Below, in pieces: positions 29,688 to 38,524 of a DNA stretch of 64,000 nucleotides. The stretch's first letter is position 1. The number at the start of each line of letters is the position of its first letter. The stretch comes from Halomonas caseinilytica (lineage in GTDB: Bacteria; Pseudomonadota; Gammaproteobacteria; Pseudomonadales; Halomonadaceae). A program made the position numbers and the translations under genes. The stretch covers positions 124,001-188,000 of the forward strand of contig NZ_BDEP01000007.1 of NCBI RefSeq assembly GCF_001662305.1, read 5' to 3'. The notes below the pieces were generated by a model, which saw only the letters and a program-made list of their open reading frames with translations, was not told where the DNA came from and did not search any database.

Positions 29688-30587
29688 TCAGATGGCCAGC
29701 CAGCGCCGGGCTTCCGACTCTCCCCACCATTCGACAAAGACTCGCCGGGCACGCGTCTCGACATCTCCCGAACGACGTCCCCAGACCACCAACCTGGCCT
29801 CGCCGCCCTCTTCGCAGCGATCCAGGCGCACGCCGGGACCGCCAGTGAGCACGCCCCCCGAGGGCGGCACGAGCCGCCACAGGCGAGCCTGCCCGTTGAC
29901 GGCCAATCTCGACTGCCGTTCCCGCAGTCTCTCCCCGGACAGCACGCGCAACTGTTCGACCAGCGGGTCCACCCCCATCAAGACCTCGTCCAGCGCCTCG
30001 TCGCCGGTCGGGCCGGGGCGCATGTCCAGGAAGCCAAGACGATTGCCCTCGATGCGAAAGCGTGCCTCGACGAGCCCGACCACACCGAGCCTGGCGATGC
30101 CACGCGCCGCCAGTTCCCCCAGATAGCGATAACGCTCCTTCGTCAACTCACCCAGCGGCGCCATTGAGATGTGGTCACGATGCCGGCGGGGAGACAGATA
30201 GAGAACCCGCCCAAAGCGGTCGGCCAGCAGGGAAATCGCGATGACCTCACCGCCTGGCTCCGAAGCCGCCAGGGGAAGCCCCGCCTCGCGCATCTTCTGG
30301 CGCATGACCCGCCCTTCCGCCATGGCATCCAGCAACCTGGGCTCGCCCCCCAGAAAACGCAGCCCGAGATGTCGGCAACGTTCGGCAAGCGCCGCCTGCC
30401 GGGCCGCATCGCACTCTCCGGGATGCAAGGCGTCGCACCCCGCGGCTCGCGCCTCCTCGATGAGCGAGCTCTCGGTACCACGCGCGGCCACAGGCTGCAT
30501 GCCCCGCTCGGCGCAGGCCTGTCGCACTCGCAGAGCGGCAACGCCGCGGCCTGCCACAAGAGGGCAAGAAAACGGTGAGAGACGCAT
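29688..30587 (-). CDS. Shortened biotin-carboxylase-like (AccC-like) protein, probable pseudoenzyme
   Basis: A 299-residue protein (ATG at 30587, AGGAG about 11 bases upstream). It aligns by eye with the accC product in this window: GEPRLLDAMAEGRVMRQKM with the AccC segment around [27 protein letters not shown] with [19 protein letters not shown] with FIEMNTR; then LVEQLRVLSGERL with [13 protein letters not shown]. The glycine-rich ATP loop (GGGGRGMR) is missing, and the Glu-Met-Asn-Thr-Arg metal and catalytic segment is altered. ATP-dependent biotin carboxylation is therefore unlikely. The role is unknown. It is divergent from the CbbR-like regulator and upstream of the DUF3141 gene. Confidence 0.65.
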   Translation of the reverse strand: MRLSPFSCPLVAGRGVAALRVRQACAERGMQPVAARGTESSLIEEARAAGCDALHPGECDAARQAALAERCRHLGLRFLGGEPRLLDAMAEGRVMRQKMREAGLPLAASEPGGEVIAISLLADRFGRVLYLSPRRHRDHISMAPLGELTKERYRYLGELAARGIARLGVVGLVEARFRIEGNRLGFLDMRPGPTGDEALDEVLMGVDPLVEQLRVLSGERLRERQSRLAVNGQARLWRLVPPSGGVLTGGPGVRLDRCEEGGEARLVVWGRRSGDVETRARRVFVEWWGESEARRWLAI

Positions 30588-30675
30588 GGGCGTGGACGCT
30601 CCTGGATAGCCGTACAACGAGCCGCGATGCTAGCATGATGGGCCGACAGACTGGACGCCTCCGCGTCCCGGCTCG

Positions 30676-31677
30676 ATGGACGACACCATGACCACCCCCA
30701 AGCTGCTCAACCGCCTCACCTTCCGCCAGCTCCAGGTGTTTCGTGCCGTCTACGAACGACAATCCTACTCCCGGGCAGCAGAGACCCTCGGCCTGACGCA
30801 GCCGGCGGTCAGCGCTCAGATTCGCCAGCTCGAACAGGCCCTCGGCCAACCTCTGTTCAAGTACGCCGGCCGTACACTGCACATGCTGCCCGCCGCTGAC
30901 GCTCTGGCCAACTCGGCGCAAAGTATCTTCGAGCAGGTATCACGGCTGCAGATGAGCCTCTCCGATTTGGCCGGCACCATCCACGGAGAGCTCAACCTGG
31001 CCGCCGTCTCGACGGCACAATACGTGGTGCCCCACCTGCTTGCCCGTTTCCGCGCCCACTATCCCAACGTCCAGATTCGCCTGCAGGTCTGCAATCGCGC
31101 CCAGGCCCTGGCACGCCTGACCGAGCAACGCGACGACCTGGTCATCATGGCGCGAGTGCCCGAAGACGACGACCTGGTGTTCATGCCGATTCTCGACAAC
31201 GAGATGATCCCCGTGGTCTGGCCCGGCCATCCACTGCTGAAGACCCGACACCCCAGCCTCGAGGATCTCGCGCGCCACTACGTTCTGATGCGCGAATCCG
31301 GCTCCGGGGTTCGCGGAGCGCTGGAAGAGCATGCCGCCGCCGAAGACGTCGACCTGCCCCACATCATCGAGATGGGGACCAACGAAGCGGTCAAGCAGGG
31401 CGTCATGGCGCAGCTCGGCGTTGCCGTCCTGCCGCGCCTGGCCGTGCGCCTGGAACTCGAGGCCGGGCTGCTCGAGCACTTGCCCTTGCCAGGCTTTCCG
31501 CTGCGCCACTCCTGGTGTACCGTCTATCACCGCGAGCGCTTTCCTACACCGGTCACCGAGCTCTTCCTGCGCTTCGTGCGCGACCATCTCGACGAACTGC
31601 ACGCGCATTTCACTGCCGCCCCCTCGCCATTGCCCAGTCACGGCGTCGCCTGTCTACCGGATACCGCTCGTTCCTGA
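30676..31677 (+). CDS. LysR-family regulator, CbbR-like
   Basis: A 333-residue regulator with the helix-turn-helix at about residues 15-75 (LTQPAVSAQIRQLEQALG). The effector domain (about 100-310) has features of the CbbR branch: VSTAQYVVPHLLARF, RESGSGVR and MGTNEAVKQGV. No RuBisCO genes are in the window, so the target is not carbon fixation as far as can be seen. It is divergent from the AccC-like gene over 88 bases that contain the palindrome ATGCTAGCAT (30627-30636). Starts at 30676 and 30688 are both possible; neither has a strong ribosome binding site. Confidence 0.87.
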   Translation: MDDTMTTPKLLNRLTFRQLQVFRAVYERQSYSRAAETLGLTQPAVSAQIRQLEQALGQPLFKYAGRTLHMLPAADALANSAQSIFEQVSRLQMSLSDLAGTIHGELNLAAVSTAQYVVPHLLARFRAHYPNVQIRLQVCNRAQALARLTEQRDDLVIMARVPEDDDLVFMPILDNEMIPVVWPGHPLLKTRHPSLEDLARHYVLMRESGSGVRGALEEHAAAEDVDLPHIIEMGTNEAVKQGVMAQLGVAVLPRLAVRLELEAGLLEHLPLPGFPLRHSWCTVYHRERFPTPVTELFLRFVRDHLDELHAHFTAAPSPLPSHGVACLPDTARS

Positions 31678-31830
31678 CCCTCCTGTCCAGGCCAGTGGCG
31701 AATATGGTAAGTTAGCGCCCAACATGTATACACGCCATGCCCGACGCCGGCCGTCCCGCTTCGTTGACGCGGACACCCCACGACCGCATGGGCGTGACGC
31801 ACAGCCGCCGAATGGAGAGGCTTGCAGATC

Positions 31831-32898
31831 ATGAGCAACAGGACCGTCAATAAGGTGTCCAGCGGAGAAAAGTACCGTAACGAGCACGGTGCGACCGCGA
31901 TCAAGGACGGCATGAAGCAACGCAGTCAGCAAGAGGACAATGCCAGCCTCGGCCGCAAGCCGAAGTGGCTGCGTGCGCAGATACCCGGTGGCGAAAGATT
32001 CGACGCCGTGAAACGCAACGTCGATGAACACCGGCTCAGCACCGTTTGTGCCGAATCGCACTGCCCCAACATGGGTGAGTGCTGGAGCAACGGGACCGCC
32101 ACCATCATGCTGATGGGCTCGGTATGCACCCGCGCCTGCCGCTTCTGCGCCGTGGATACCGGCAATCCCAAGGGCTGGCTGGATGCCGAGGAGCCCGAGA
32201 ACACCGCCAAGTCGGTCGAGCTGATGGGGCTGCGCTATGTCGTGCTGACCTCGGTGGACCGGGATGACCTTCCCGATGGCGGCGCCACCCATTACGCCGA
32301 CTGCATCCGCGCCATCAAGGCCCGCACCCCCGAGGTCGCGGTCGAGGCGCTGACGCCCGACTTCGACGCCGTACCCGACGCCATCGAGCGCGTCGTCGAT
32401 TCCGGTCTCGAGGTCTTCGCCCAGAACGTCGAGACCGTGGAACGCCTGACCCACCGGGTCCGCGACCCCCGGGCCGGCTATCGCAAGACGCTGGATGTAC
32501 TGGCTCATGCCAAGCGCCACCGCCCCGGCGTGATCACCAAGACCAGCCTGATGCTCGGCCTCGGCGAGACCGACGAGGAAATCCTCCAGACCTTCGATGA
32601 CCTGCGTGCCATCGGCGTCGACATCGTCACCCTTGGGCAATACCTTCGCCCCACCCGCAACCACCTGCCGGTGGAACGCTGGGTGACACCCGAGGAATTC
32701 GAGCGTTACCGTCAACTCGGACTCGAGAAAGGCTTCATGGAAGTCCCCTCCGGACCGCTGGTGCGTTCCAGCTACCGCGCCGATCGGGTCTTCGAGAATA
32801 ACAATCTGGGGCTCGAGCTGGCCTCGCCAGGCAAGGTGCCCGGCCAGTCGAAGCAGGAAGCGGACCCAAATCTGATCCCGACCCTCAACGTCGGCTGA
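31831..32898 (+). CDS. lipA: Lipoyl synthase
   Basis: A 355-residue radical-SAM enzyme that inserts two sulfurs into octanoyl groups on carrier domains. The radical-SAM cluster is CTRACRFC and the auxiliary sulfur-donor cluster is [12 protein letters not shown]. The start at 31831 is preferred over TTG at 31822 because GGAGAGG then sits ten bases upstream. In E. coli and Pseudomonas lipA follows lipB on the same strand; here the two are convergent with a hairpin between them. Confidence 0.97.
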   Translation: MSNRTVNKVSSGEKYRNEHGATAIKDGMKQRSQQEDNASLGRKPKWLRAQIPGGERFDAVKRNVDEHRLSTVCAESHCPNMGECWSNGTATIMLMGSVCTRACRFCAVDTGNPKGWLDAEEPENTAKSVELMGLRYVVLTSVDRDDLPDGGATHYADCIRAIKARTPEVAVEALTPDFDAVPDAIERVVDSGLEVFAQNVETVERLTHRVRDPRAGYRKTLDVLAHAKRHRPGVITKTSLMLGLGETDEEILQTFDDLRAIGVDIVTLGQYLRPTRNHLPVERWVTPEEFERYRQLGLEKGFMEVPSGPLVRSSYRADRVFENNNLGLELASPGKVPGQSKQEADPNLIPTLNVG

Positions 32899-32917
32899 TC
32901 GCCCCTCTCGCACGACG

Positions 32918-32946
32918 AAGACGCCGGCCCGAAGAGCCGGCGTCTT
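32918..32946. terminator. Terminator hairpin between convergent lipA and lipB
   Basis: A perfect 11-bp stem, AAGACGCCGGC (32918-32928) and GCCGGCGTCTT (32936-32946), with a seven-base loop. It starts 20 bases after the lipA stop. Confidence 0.7.
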
Positions 32947-32997
32947 GCATGACAACCACCGAAAAACGCCTCTTGCCGAAGCACGGCATTCGCCGAC

Positions 32998-33636
32998 TCA
33001 GTCGACGAATGACAGCTCGCGACCGAGCTCCCGAGCCAGACAATAGGCAAGGCGTGTCCCGGCCGTCGCTACATCGGGGGCATCCGCGACCACATCCGCC
33101 ACGCGCGTCATCGCCATGCCGGCATAGCCACAGGGATTGATACGCTCGAAGGGCGAGAGATCACCATCGATGTTGAGGGCCACGCCATGGAAGCTGGCAC
33201 CGCGCCGAATGCGCAGCCCCAATGACGCGATCTTGGCCTCGCCCACGTAGACACCAGGCGCATCGGGCCTGGCATGTGCCTCCACATGCCACTCGGCGAG
33301 CAAGGCGATGACCGCCCGCTCCAGGCAACTGACCAGGTCACGCACACCCAGCCCAGCACGCCGCACATCCAGCAGCGGATAGGCAACGATCTGGCCGGGG
33401 CCATGATAAGTCACTTGCCCGCCTCGGTCGGTCTCCACCACCGGGATGTCGCCGGGCATCAGCACATGTTCCGGCTTGCCGGCCCGCCCCTGGGTGAAGA
33501 CCGGATCATGCTCGACCAGCCAGAGCTGATCCGGCGTCGAGGCATCCCGCTGATCGGTGATATCCCGCATCGCCCGCCAGACGGGTTCATAGGGGCGGCG
33601 CCCCAGGCGGTGTACCTGAATGGCCTCCACGCTCAA
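32998..33636 (-). CDS. lipB: Octanoyl-ACP:protein octanoyltransferase
   Basis: A 212-residue enzyme that moves octanoate from acyl carrier protein to lipoyl domains. The signature [12 protein letters not shown], the catalytic Lys in EAKIASLG and the acyl-accepting Cys in INPCGYAG are all present. It overlaps ybeD by four bases and is the last gene of the minus-strand wall cluster. Confidence 0.96.
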   Translation of the reverse strand: MSVEAIQVHRLGRRPYEPVWRAMRDITDQRDASTPDQLWLVEHDPVFTQGRAGKPEHVLMPGDIPVVETDRGGQVTYHGPGQIVAYPLLDVRRAGLGVRDLVSCLERAVIALLAEWHVEAHARPDAPGVYVGEAKIASLGLRIRRGASFHGVALNIDGDLSPFERINPCGYAGMAMTRVADVVADAPDVATAGTRLAYCLARELGRELSFVD

Positions 33637-33947
33637 ACCACCATGTGCACGAGGCCACTGCCCTTGAGCTCGGTAAACAAGGCCTGGAGCTGTTCTTCGC
33701 TGGTGGCCCGCATCGTCAGCCTCACCGACTGGAAACGACCATTGCGGCTATCCACGACCTGGATGTCTTTCGGGTCGAATGTCGGATCATGCCGCGTGAT
33801 CGTCTGGCAGACCATGGCGACGAATTCCTCGTCGGCATCGCCCACCACCTTGAGCGGGTAGTCGCAGGGGAAGGTGATTTTCGGTGGCTCGCCTCTGGGG
33901 CTGGCAGCACTCGGTTGGCGCAAATCGCGCAGGGGCTTGTCGTTCAT
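33633..33947 (-). CDS. ybeD: YbeD family protein (DUF493)
   Basis: A 104-residue, ferredoxin-like-fold protein. The features [17 protein letters not shown] and [10 protein letters not shown] are typical of YbeD. The family sits beside lipB and dacA in many gammaproteobacteria and its function is unresolved. The N-terminal 20 residues are probably disordered. Confidence 0.93.
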   Translation of the reverse strand: MNDKPLRDLRQPSAASPRGEPPKITFPCDYPLKVVGDADEEFVAMVCQTITRHDPTFDPKDIQVVDSRNGRFQSVRLTMRATSEEQLQALFTELKGSGLVHMVV

Positions 33948-33985
33948 CCCGCACCTTGATGAAAGTATCTGCGCTCATTCTACGC

Positions 33986-34021
33986 AACCCGTGCCCCGCC
34001 ACCAAGAGCGAGACACGGGTT
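33986..34021 (-). terminator. Possible terminator after dacA
   Basis: Arms AACCCGTG (33986-33993) and CACGGGTT (34014-34021) enclose a 20-base loop with further partial pairing, 36 bases past the dacA stop. The T-run is weak. Confidence 0.45.
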
Positions 34022-34057
34022 GGTCAGGAATGGGGAAGCTCCGGCATCTCACCTGAC

Positions 34058-35287
34058 TCAGTCGAAGAAGCCGCCCATCAGGTTGGCAAAGAAGCGATGA
34101 ATCTTGTCGATGAGGCGCTTGAAGAAACCGCCCTCCTCGACATCTTCCAGCGCCAGCAAGTCACGCTTGCCGACGACTTCGTCGCCCAGGCGCACTTCCA
34201 TGGTGCCGATGGTCTCTCCGGCCTCGATCGGCGCCGTCAGATCCTGGCGAATGTCGAGCTTGGCAGTGAGTTCTTCGTTACGGTCCCGGGGAACCGTCAT
34301 GAAGACGTCCTTGTCGACGCCGATCTTCAGCTCGTCCTTGTCGCCGCCCCAGACGCGTGAAGTATTGAGCACCGCGCCCTTGTCATAGAGCTTGAGGGTC
34401 TCGAAATAACGGAACCCATAGCTCAGCAGCTTCTGGGACTCCTGGACCCGCGCCTCTGCCGAGTCGGTCCCCATGACCACCGAGATCAGGCGCATGTCTT
34501 CGCGCTTGGCCGACGATACCAGGCAGTAGCCTGCCGCCTCGGTCCAGCCGGTCTTCAGGCCGTCCACGCTGCTGTCGCGCCACAGCAGGCTATTGCGGTT
34601 GGGCTGATCGATACCGCCATAGGTAAAGTGCTTCTGGCGATACATGCTGTAGTGCTTGGGATAATCGTTGATGATGTGACGCGACAGCAGTGCCAGATCC
34701 CGGGCGGAGGAATAGTGATTGTCGTGCGGCAGGCCGGTGGGGTTGACGAAATGGGTGTTCTCCATGCCCAGCCGTGCCGCATGCTGGTTCATGATATCGG
34801 CGAAAGGCTCGGTGCCGCCCGCCAGATACTCGGCCATGGCCACACTGGCGTCATTGCCCGAGACAATGACAATGCCATGCAGCAACTCGCTGACCGGCAC
34901 CCGTTCACCGACCTCGATGAACATCTTCGAGCCGCCGGTACGCCAGGCCTTCTCGCTGACCGGCACCAGGTCATCGGGAGAAATATTGCCCTTGTTGAGT
35001 TCGCGCTCTACCAGATAGGCGGTCATCAGCTTGGTCAGGCTCGCCGGCGGCAATCGCTCGTCAGGGTTGTGCTGGGCGATCACCCGGCCGCTGCCGGCAT
35101 CCATCAGGATCCAAGAGGTCGCGGCCAGGCGCGGCGGCGCGGGAATCATGGTCTGCGGCTGAGGCTGTACCTGTGGCTGGGGAGACGGCGATGCCTCCTG
35201 CGCCTGCGTCGGCGCGGCGACCAGGGAGCAGCATGCCAACAGGGCCGGCATCAGCCGGCGGAAGGAAAACAAGCACGACACTTTCAT
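34058..35287 (-). CDS. dacA: D-alanyl-D-alanine carboxypeptidase (PBP5/6 type)
   Basis: A 409-residue exported penicillin-binding protein that trims the fifth D-Ala from peptidoglycan stems. The signal peptide covers about residues 1-31. Active-site motifs are SLTK (Ser83), SGN and KTG (in GLKTGWTE). The C-terminal domain ends in an amphipathic helix (FFKRLIDKIHRFFANL) that anchors the protein to the inner membrane. The start at 35287 follows AAGAGA; an in-frame ATG at 35311 lacks a ribosome binding site. A Pro/Gln-rich linker (about 33-50) is unusually long. Confidence 0.96.
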   Translation of the reverse strand: MKVSCLFSFRRLMPALLACCSLVAAPTQAQEASPSPQPQVQPQPQTMIPAPPRLAATSWILMDAGSGRVIAQHNPDERLPPASLTKLMTAYLVERELNKGNISPDDLVPVSEKAWRTGGSKMFIEVGERVPVSELLHGIVIVSGNDASVAMAEYLAGGTEPFADIMNQHAARLGMENTHFVNPTGLPHDNHYSSARDLALLSRHIINDYPKHYSMYRQKHFTYGGIDQPNRNSLLWRDSSVDGLKTGWTEAAGYCLVSSAKREDMRLISVVMGTDSAEARVQESQKLLSYGFRYFETLKLYDKGAVLNTSRVWGGDKDELKIGVDKDVFMTVPRDRNEELTAKLDIRQDLTAPIEAGETIGTMEVRLGDEVVGKRDLLALEDVEEGGFFKRLIDKIHRFFANLMGGFFD

Positions 35288-35340
35288 GGATGGCAATCTC
35301 TTCGGGTGCATCACAGGATAATCACTGGCTATGGCGCCGG

Positions 35341-36237
35341 TCAGTCAGCGCCGTTGACGATAAAGGCCTTGTCGAAGCCGACGCGACGCAACTGGCCGCG
35401 CACGGGTCCGACCTGATCGGTGTGTTGCAGGGGACCGACCTGAACACGATAAAGCCCGGCAGCACTGGCGATCCGGACCGGTTGAGACAAGGTCCCTTCC
35501 AGCCGGTCCTTGAGTGCTTCGGCATTGTCCGCCGAACCGAGCGCCGCCACCTGGAGGTAGATGGGCTCGGAGGCGCCTCGGTCGGCAGCCTTCGCCACCG
35601 GGCGCCGCTCGGCACTGTCTGGCGAGGCGGTTGCCTCCCCGCCCTGATCGGCCTGCCAGGTTTCGGGATCGATGGCCTCGACCCTGACGCGGCCGGTTCC
35701 TCGGTCGAGAATATCCAGGCGCGCCGCCGCCGCATAGGACAGGTCGATCTCCCTTTCGCTGTGAAAGGGGCCACGATCATTCACCCTGACGATCACCGAA
35801 CGCCCGTTGTCGAGGTTGGTCACGCGAGCGTAAGACGGCAATGGCAGATTGCGATGAGCGGCGCTCATCTTGTACATGTCATAGATCTCGCCATTGGACG
35901 TGGCGTAGCCATGAAACTTCTTGCCATACCAGGAGGCCGTCCCCCGGCGCTCGTAACCGCTGGCATCGGGCAGGACATGATAGGTCTTGCCCCACACCTC
36001 GTAGGTGGCCTTGTTGCCGGCACGCGAGCGCGGTTCAGGGCGTGGCACGGCATCAGGCACTCGGCTGACATCCGGCGGTTCCTGGGGATAGGCATCGCTG
36101 GACATTGCATAACGGCCTCCGGCCTCGTCGGCCGACGCGGCCTCTCCGCCTGCTTCCTTCACTGCGCGGTGCCCACCATCGCCGGCACACCCGGCCAGCA
36201 GAAGGCCGACACACACGATGCTCCACCAAGACTTCAT
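35341..36237 (-). CDS. rlpA: Septal-ring lytic transglycosylase RlpA
   Basis: A 298-residue lipoprotein with lipobox LAGC (Cys17). A double-psi beta-barrel domain (about 95-190, GTASWYGKKFHGYATSNGE) supplies the lytic transglycosylase activity shown for Pseudomonas RlpA, and a SPOR domain (about 220-296) binds denuded glycan at the septum. It overlaps mltB by four bases, indicating coupling. Confidence 0.95.
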   Translation of the reverse strand: MKSWWSIVCVGLLLAGCAGDGGHRAVKEAGGEAASADEAGGRYAMSSDAYPQEPPDVSRVPDAVPRPEPRSRAGNKATYEVWGKTYHVLPDASGYERRGTASWYGKKFHGYATSNGEIYDMYKMSAAHRNLPLPSYARVTNLDNGRSVIVRVNDRGPFHSEREIDLSYAAAARLDILDRGTGRVRVEAIDPETWQADQGGEATASPDSAERRPVAKAADRGASEPIYLQVAALGSADNAEALKDRLEGTLSQPVRIASAAGLYRVQVGPLQHTDQVGPVRGQLRRVGFDKAFIVNGAD

Positions 36238-37289
36238 GGACGCTCCTCGGATTCGACCGCCGTCGACTCGAACCAGTGCGTCGGCGCACCGCGCGCCTCG
36301 GCGATCGCCTCGGCGAGTTCGGTGACGGCCATGGCATACAGGTAACTGTGGTTGTAGCGGGTAATGACGTAGAAGTTATCGAGACCGAGGCGATAACGGT
36401 AACTGCCATCGGCCTGCTCCAGCGCCAGCGGAATCACCCGAGTATCCGAGGGCAACGGCGCCACCGGCGTGATGCCGGCCTCGCGCAGTCGATCGACCGA
36501 GACATAGGGCTTGCGCGCCTGATTGAAGTCGAGATCGGCGGGCGGTTCAGCTGGCCCTTCGGCATTCCGATAGATCGGGGCATCGCCCTGCCAGCGATGC
36601 TTAGCGAAATAGTTGCCGACACTGCCGATGGCATCCACCGGGTCGGTCCACAGATTACGCGCTCCGTCGCCATCGAAGTCCACCGCGTAGGCGCGATAGC
36701 TGGTGGGAATGAACTGCGGATAGCCCATGGCGCCGGCATAGGAGCCTTCGAGATCGCCCGGCTCGACATCCTGCTCATAGGCGATCTCCAGAAAGGCGGC
36801 CAACTCGCCGCGGAAGAAATCGCCTCGGGTGTCATGGTGGAACGCCAGCGTCGAGAGCGAATCCAGCACGCGATGATGTCCTGTCACCTCTCCATAACGC
36901 GTCTCGACACCAAGAATGGCCGCGATGATCTCGGGCGGCACCTGGTAGTCGTGCTCTGCGCGTTCAAAGGCATCACGATGCTGTTCGATGAAGCGCACGC
37001 CCTTGGCAACACGTGCCTCGTCCAGGAAAATATCGCGATATTCGTGCCATACCAGATGGTGCTCCGCCGCACCGGACATGGCATCCAGCACTTCCTGGCT
37101 GAAATCCGCCTCGCCCATGGCCTTTTCCAGCCAGGCTCGGTCGACGCCCTCGGCGCTCACCTCGTCGACCAGCCGCTTGACCTCGCCATTCCGCGGGTCG
37201 AAGTCTCCAGCCAGCGCCGTGGCACTGGCCAGCATCAGGCAGCCACTCGCCATCAGGATCCGTCCCACGCTCCGTGACGTCCTCGTCAT
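36234..37289 (-). CDS. mltB: Lytic murein transglycosylase B
   Basis: A 351-residue exported enzyme that cleaves glycan strands to give 1,6-anhydroMurNAc ends. The signal peptide ends at ALAGD near residue 28. The catalytic Glu129 is in ILGVETRYGE, and GAMGYPQFIPTSYR is the family glycan-binding motif. No lipobox is apparent, so this is a soluble SltB1-like form, consistent with the order in Pseudomonas. It lies between rodA and rlpA. Confidence 0.95.
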   Translation of the reverse strand: MTRTSRSVGRILMASGCLMLASATALAGDFDPRNGEVKRLVDEVSAEGVDRAWLEKAMGEADFSQEVLDAMSGAAEHHLVWHEYRDIFLDEARVAKGVRFIEQHRDAFERAEHDYQVPPEIIAAILGVETRYGEVTGHHRVLDSLSTLAFHHDTRGDFFRGELAAFLEIAYEQDVEPGDLEGSYAGAMGYPQFIPTSYRAYAVDFDGDGARNLWTDPVDAIGSVGNYFAKHRWQGDAPIYRNAEGPAEPPADLDFNQARKPYVSVDRLREAGITPVAPLPSDTRVIPLALEQADGSYRYRLGLDNFYVITRYNHSYLYAMAVTELAEAIAEARGAPTHWFESTAVESEERP

Positions 37290-37362
37290 CGTCTCTTCTC
37301 CTTGAACCCTGAACCCACGCCTGCGCTCGTCGACTGTTCAGACAACACCGATCAGGCAACGC

Positions 37363-38523
37363 CTAGCGCGGCAGCAGACGGCGATGCGCATGAATCGCCA
37401 TGAGAATACCGAAACCGGCCAGCAAGGTCACGCTGGAGGTTCCACCGAAACTGACCAGTGGCAGCGGCACGCCGACCACCGGCAGGATACCGCTCACCAT
37501 GCCGATATTGACGAAGACATAGATGAAGAATGTCAGGATGATGCTCCCGGCCAGCAGGCGCCCGAAGGTCTCCTGCGCCGTGCCCGCCAGCCACAGCCCG
37601 CGGCAGACGATCAGCAGATAGAGGAAGATGAAGGCCAGCATGCCCACCAGGCCGAATTCTTCGCCCAGTACCGCCACGATGAAGTCAGTATGACGCTCTG
37701 GCAGAAACTCCAGCTGCGACTGGGTACCGTGCAGCCATCCCTTGCCCCAGAGCCCACCGCTACCGAGTGCAGTGGTCGACTGGATGATGTTCCAGCCGGC
37801 GCCGAGCGGGTCGGTCTCGGGAGACAGGAAGGTCAATACGCGCTGGCGCTGATAGTTGTGCATGTTCATCCACAGCAAGGGCAACGCGGCGGCAGCCAGC
37901 AGGATCAGACCGAAGATGATGCGCCAGGAAAGCCCCGCCAGCAGGATCACGAAGATCGCCGCCGTGGCCACCAACAACGAGGTGCCAAGATCGGGCTGCC
38001 GCGCGATCAGCAGCACCGGCCCCCCGATCAGCAGGGCGCACACCACCAGCTCCCGCCATCCTGGCGGCAAGGGGCGTCGACTCAGCCAGGCCGCGACCAT
38101 CAACGGCATCGCCAGCTTCATCATCTCCGAGGGCTGGAAGCGGATCACGCCGGGGATCTCCAGCCAGCGCTGGGCTCCCATGCCCATGTCACCCATGACT
38201 TCCACCGCTACCAGCATCAACACGCCCACCAGGTAGGCCGGCAATGCCCAGCGATACAAGGTGGCCGGAGAGAACTGAGCGATCACCACCATTACCCCCA
38301 AGGCCACGCCGAAACGCAGCCCCTGGGCAATCACCATGTCGAGATTCTGCCCACTGGCACTATAGAGCACCACCAGCCCCGAGAGCATCAACAGCAGCAG
38401 CAATCCCAGCAGCCAGGGATCCAGGTGGATACGTTCCCACAGGCTGCGCCGACGCGACATGCCGCTGCGTGGCGGACGAACGGGGTGACCACGCATGCCC
38501 ATGGGTAGATCGAACCTCGCCAT
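37363..38523 (-). CDS. rodA: Rod shape-determining peptidoglycan glycosyltransferase RodA
   Basis: A 386-residue SEDS-family glycosyltransferase with about ten membrane helices that polymerises lipid II with PBP2 in the elongasome. The start at 38523 (MARFDLPMG) has AAGGAG upstream and follows the mrdA stop by one base. Family motifs include DLGTSLLV and GVPLPLVSFGGTS near the C-terminus. The conserved periplasmic loop Asp region (PSEMMKLAMPL) is present. Confidence 0.97.
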   Translation of the reverse strand: MARFDLPMGMRGHPVRPPRSGMSRRRSLWERIHLDPWLLGLLLLLMLSGLVVLYSASGQNLDMVIAQGLRFGVALGVMVVIAQFSPATLYRWALPAYLVGVLMLVAVEVMGDMGMGAQRWLEIPGVIRFQPSEMMKLAMPLMVAAWLSRRPLPPGWRELVVCALLIGGPVLLIARQPDLGTSLLVATAAIFVILLAGLSWRIIFGLILLAAAALPLLWMNMHNYQRQRVLTFLSPETDPLGAGWNIIQSTTALGSGGLWGKGWLHGTQSQLEFLPERHTDFIVAVLGEEFGLVGMLAFIFLYLLIVCRGLWLAGTAQETFGRLLAGSIILTFFIYVFVNIGMVSGILPVVGVPLPLVSFGGTSSVTLLAGFGILMAIHAHRRLLPR

Positions 38524-38524
38524 T

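Noticed and set aside
30676..31677. Reading the CbbR-like LysR as the regulator of a RuBisCO operon
   Set aside because: No carbon-fixation gene is present in the window; similarity is to the branch only.
37384..38508. 374-codon plus-strand reading over rodA
   Set aside because: Low-complexity His/Gln-rich antisense shadow of a membrane protein gene in GC-rich DNA.
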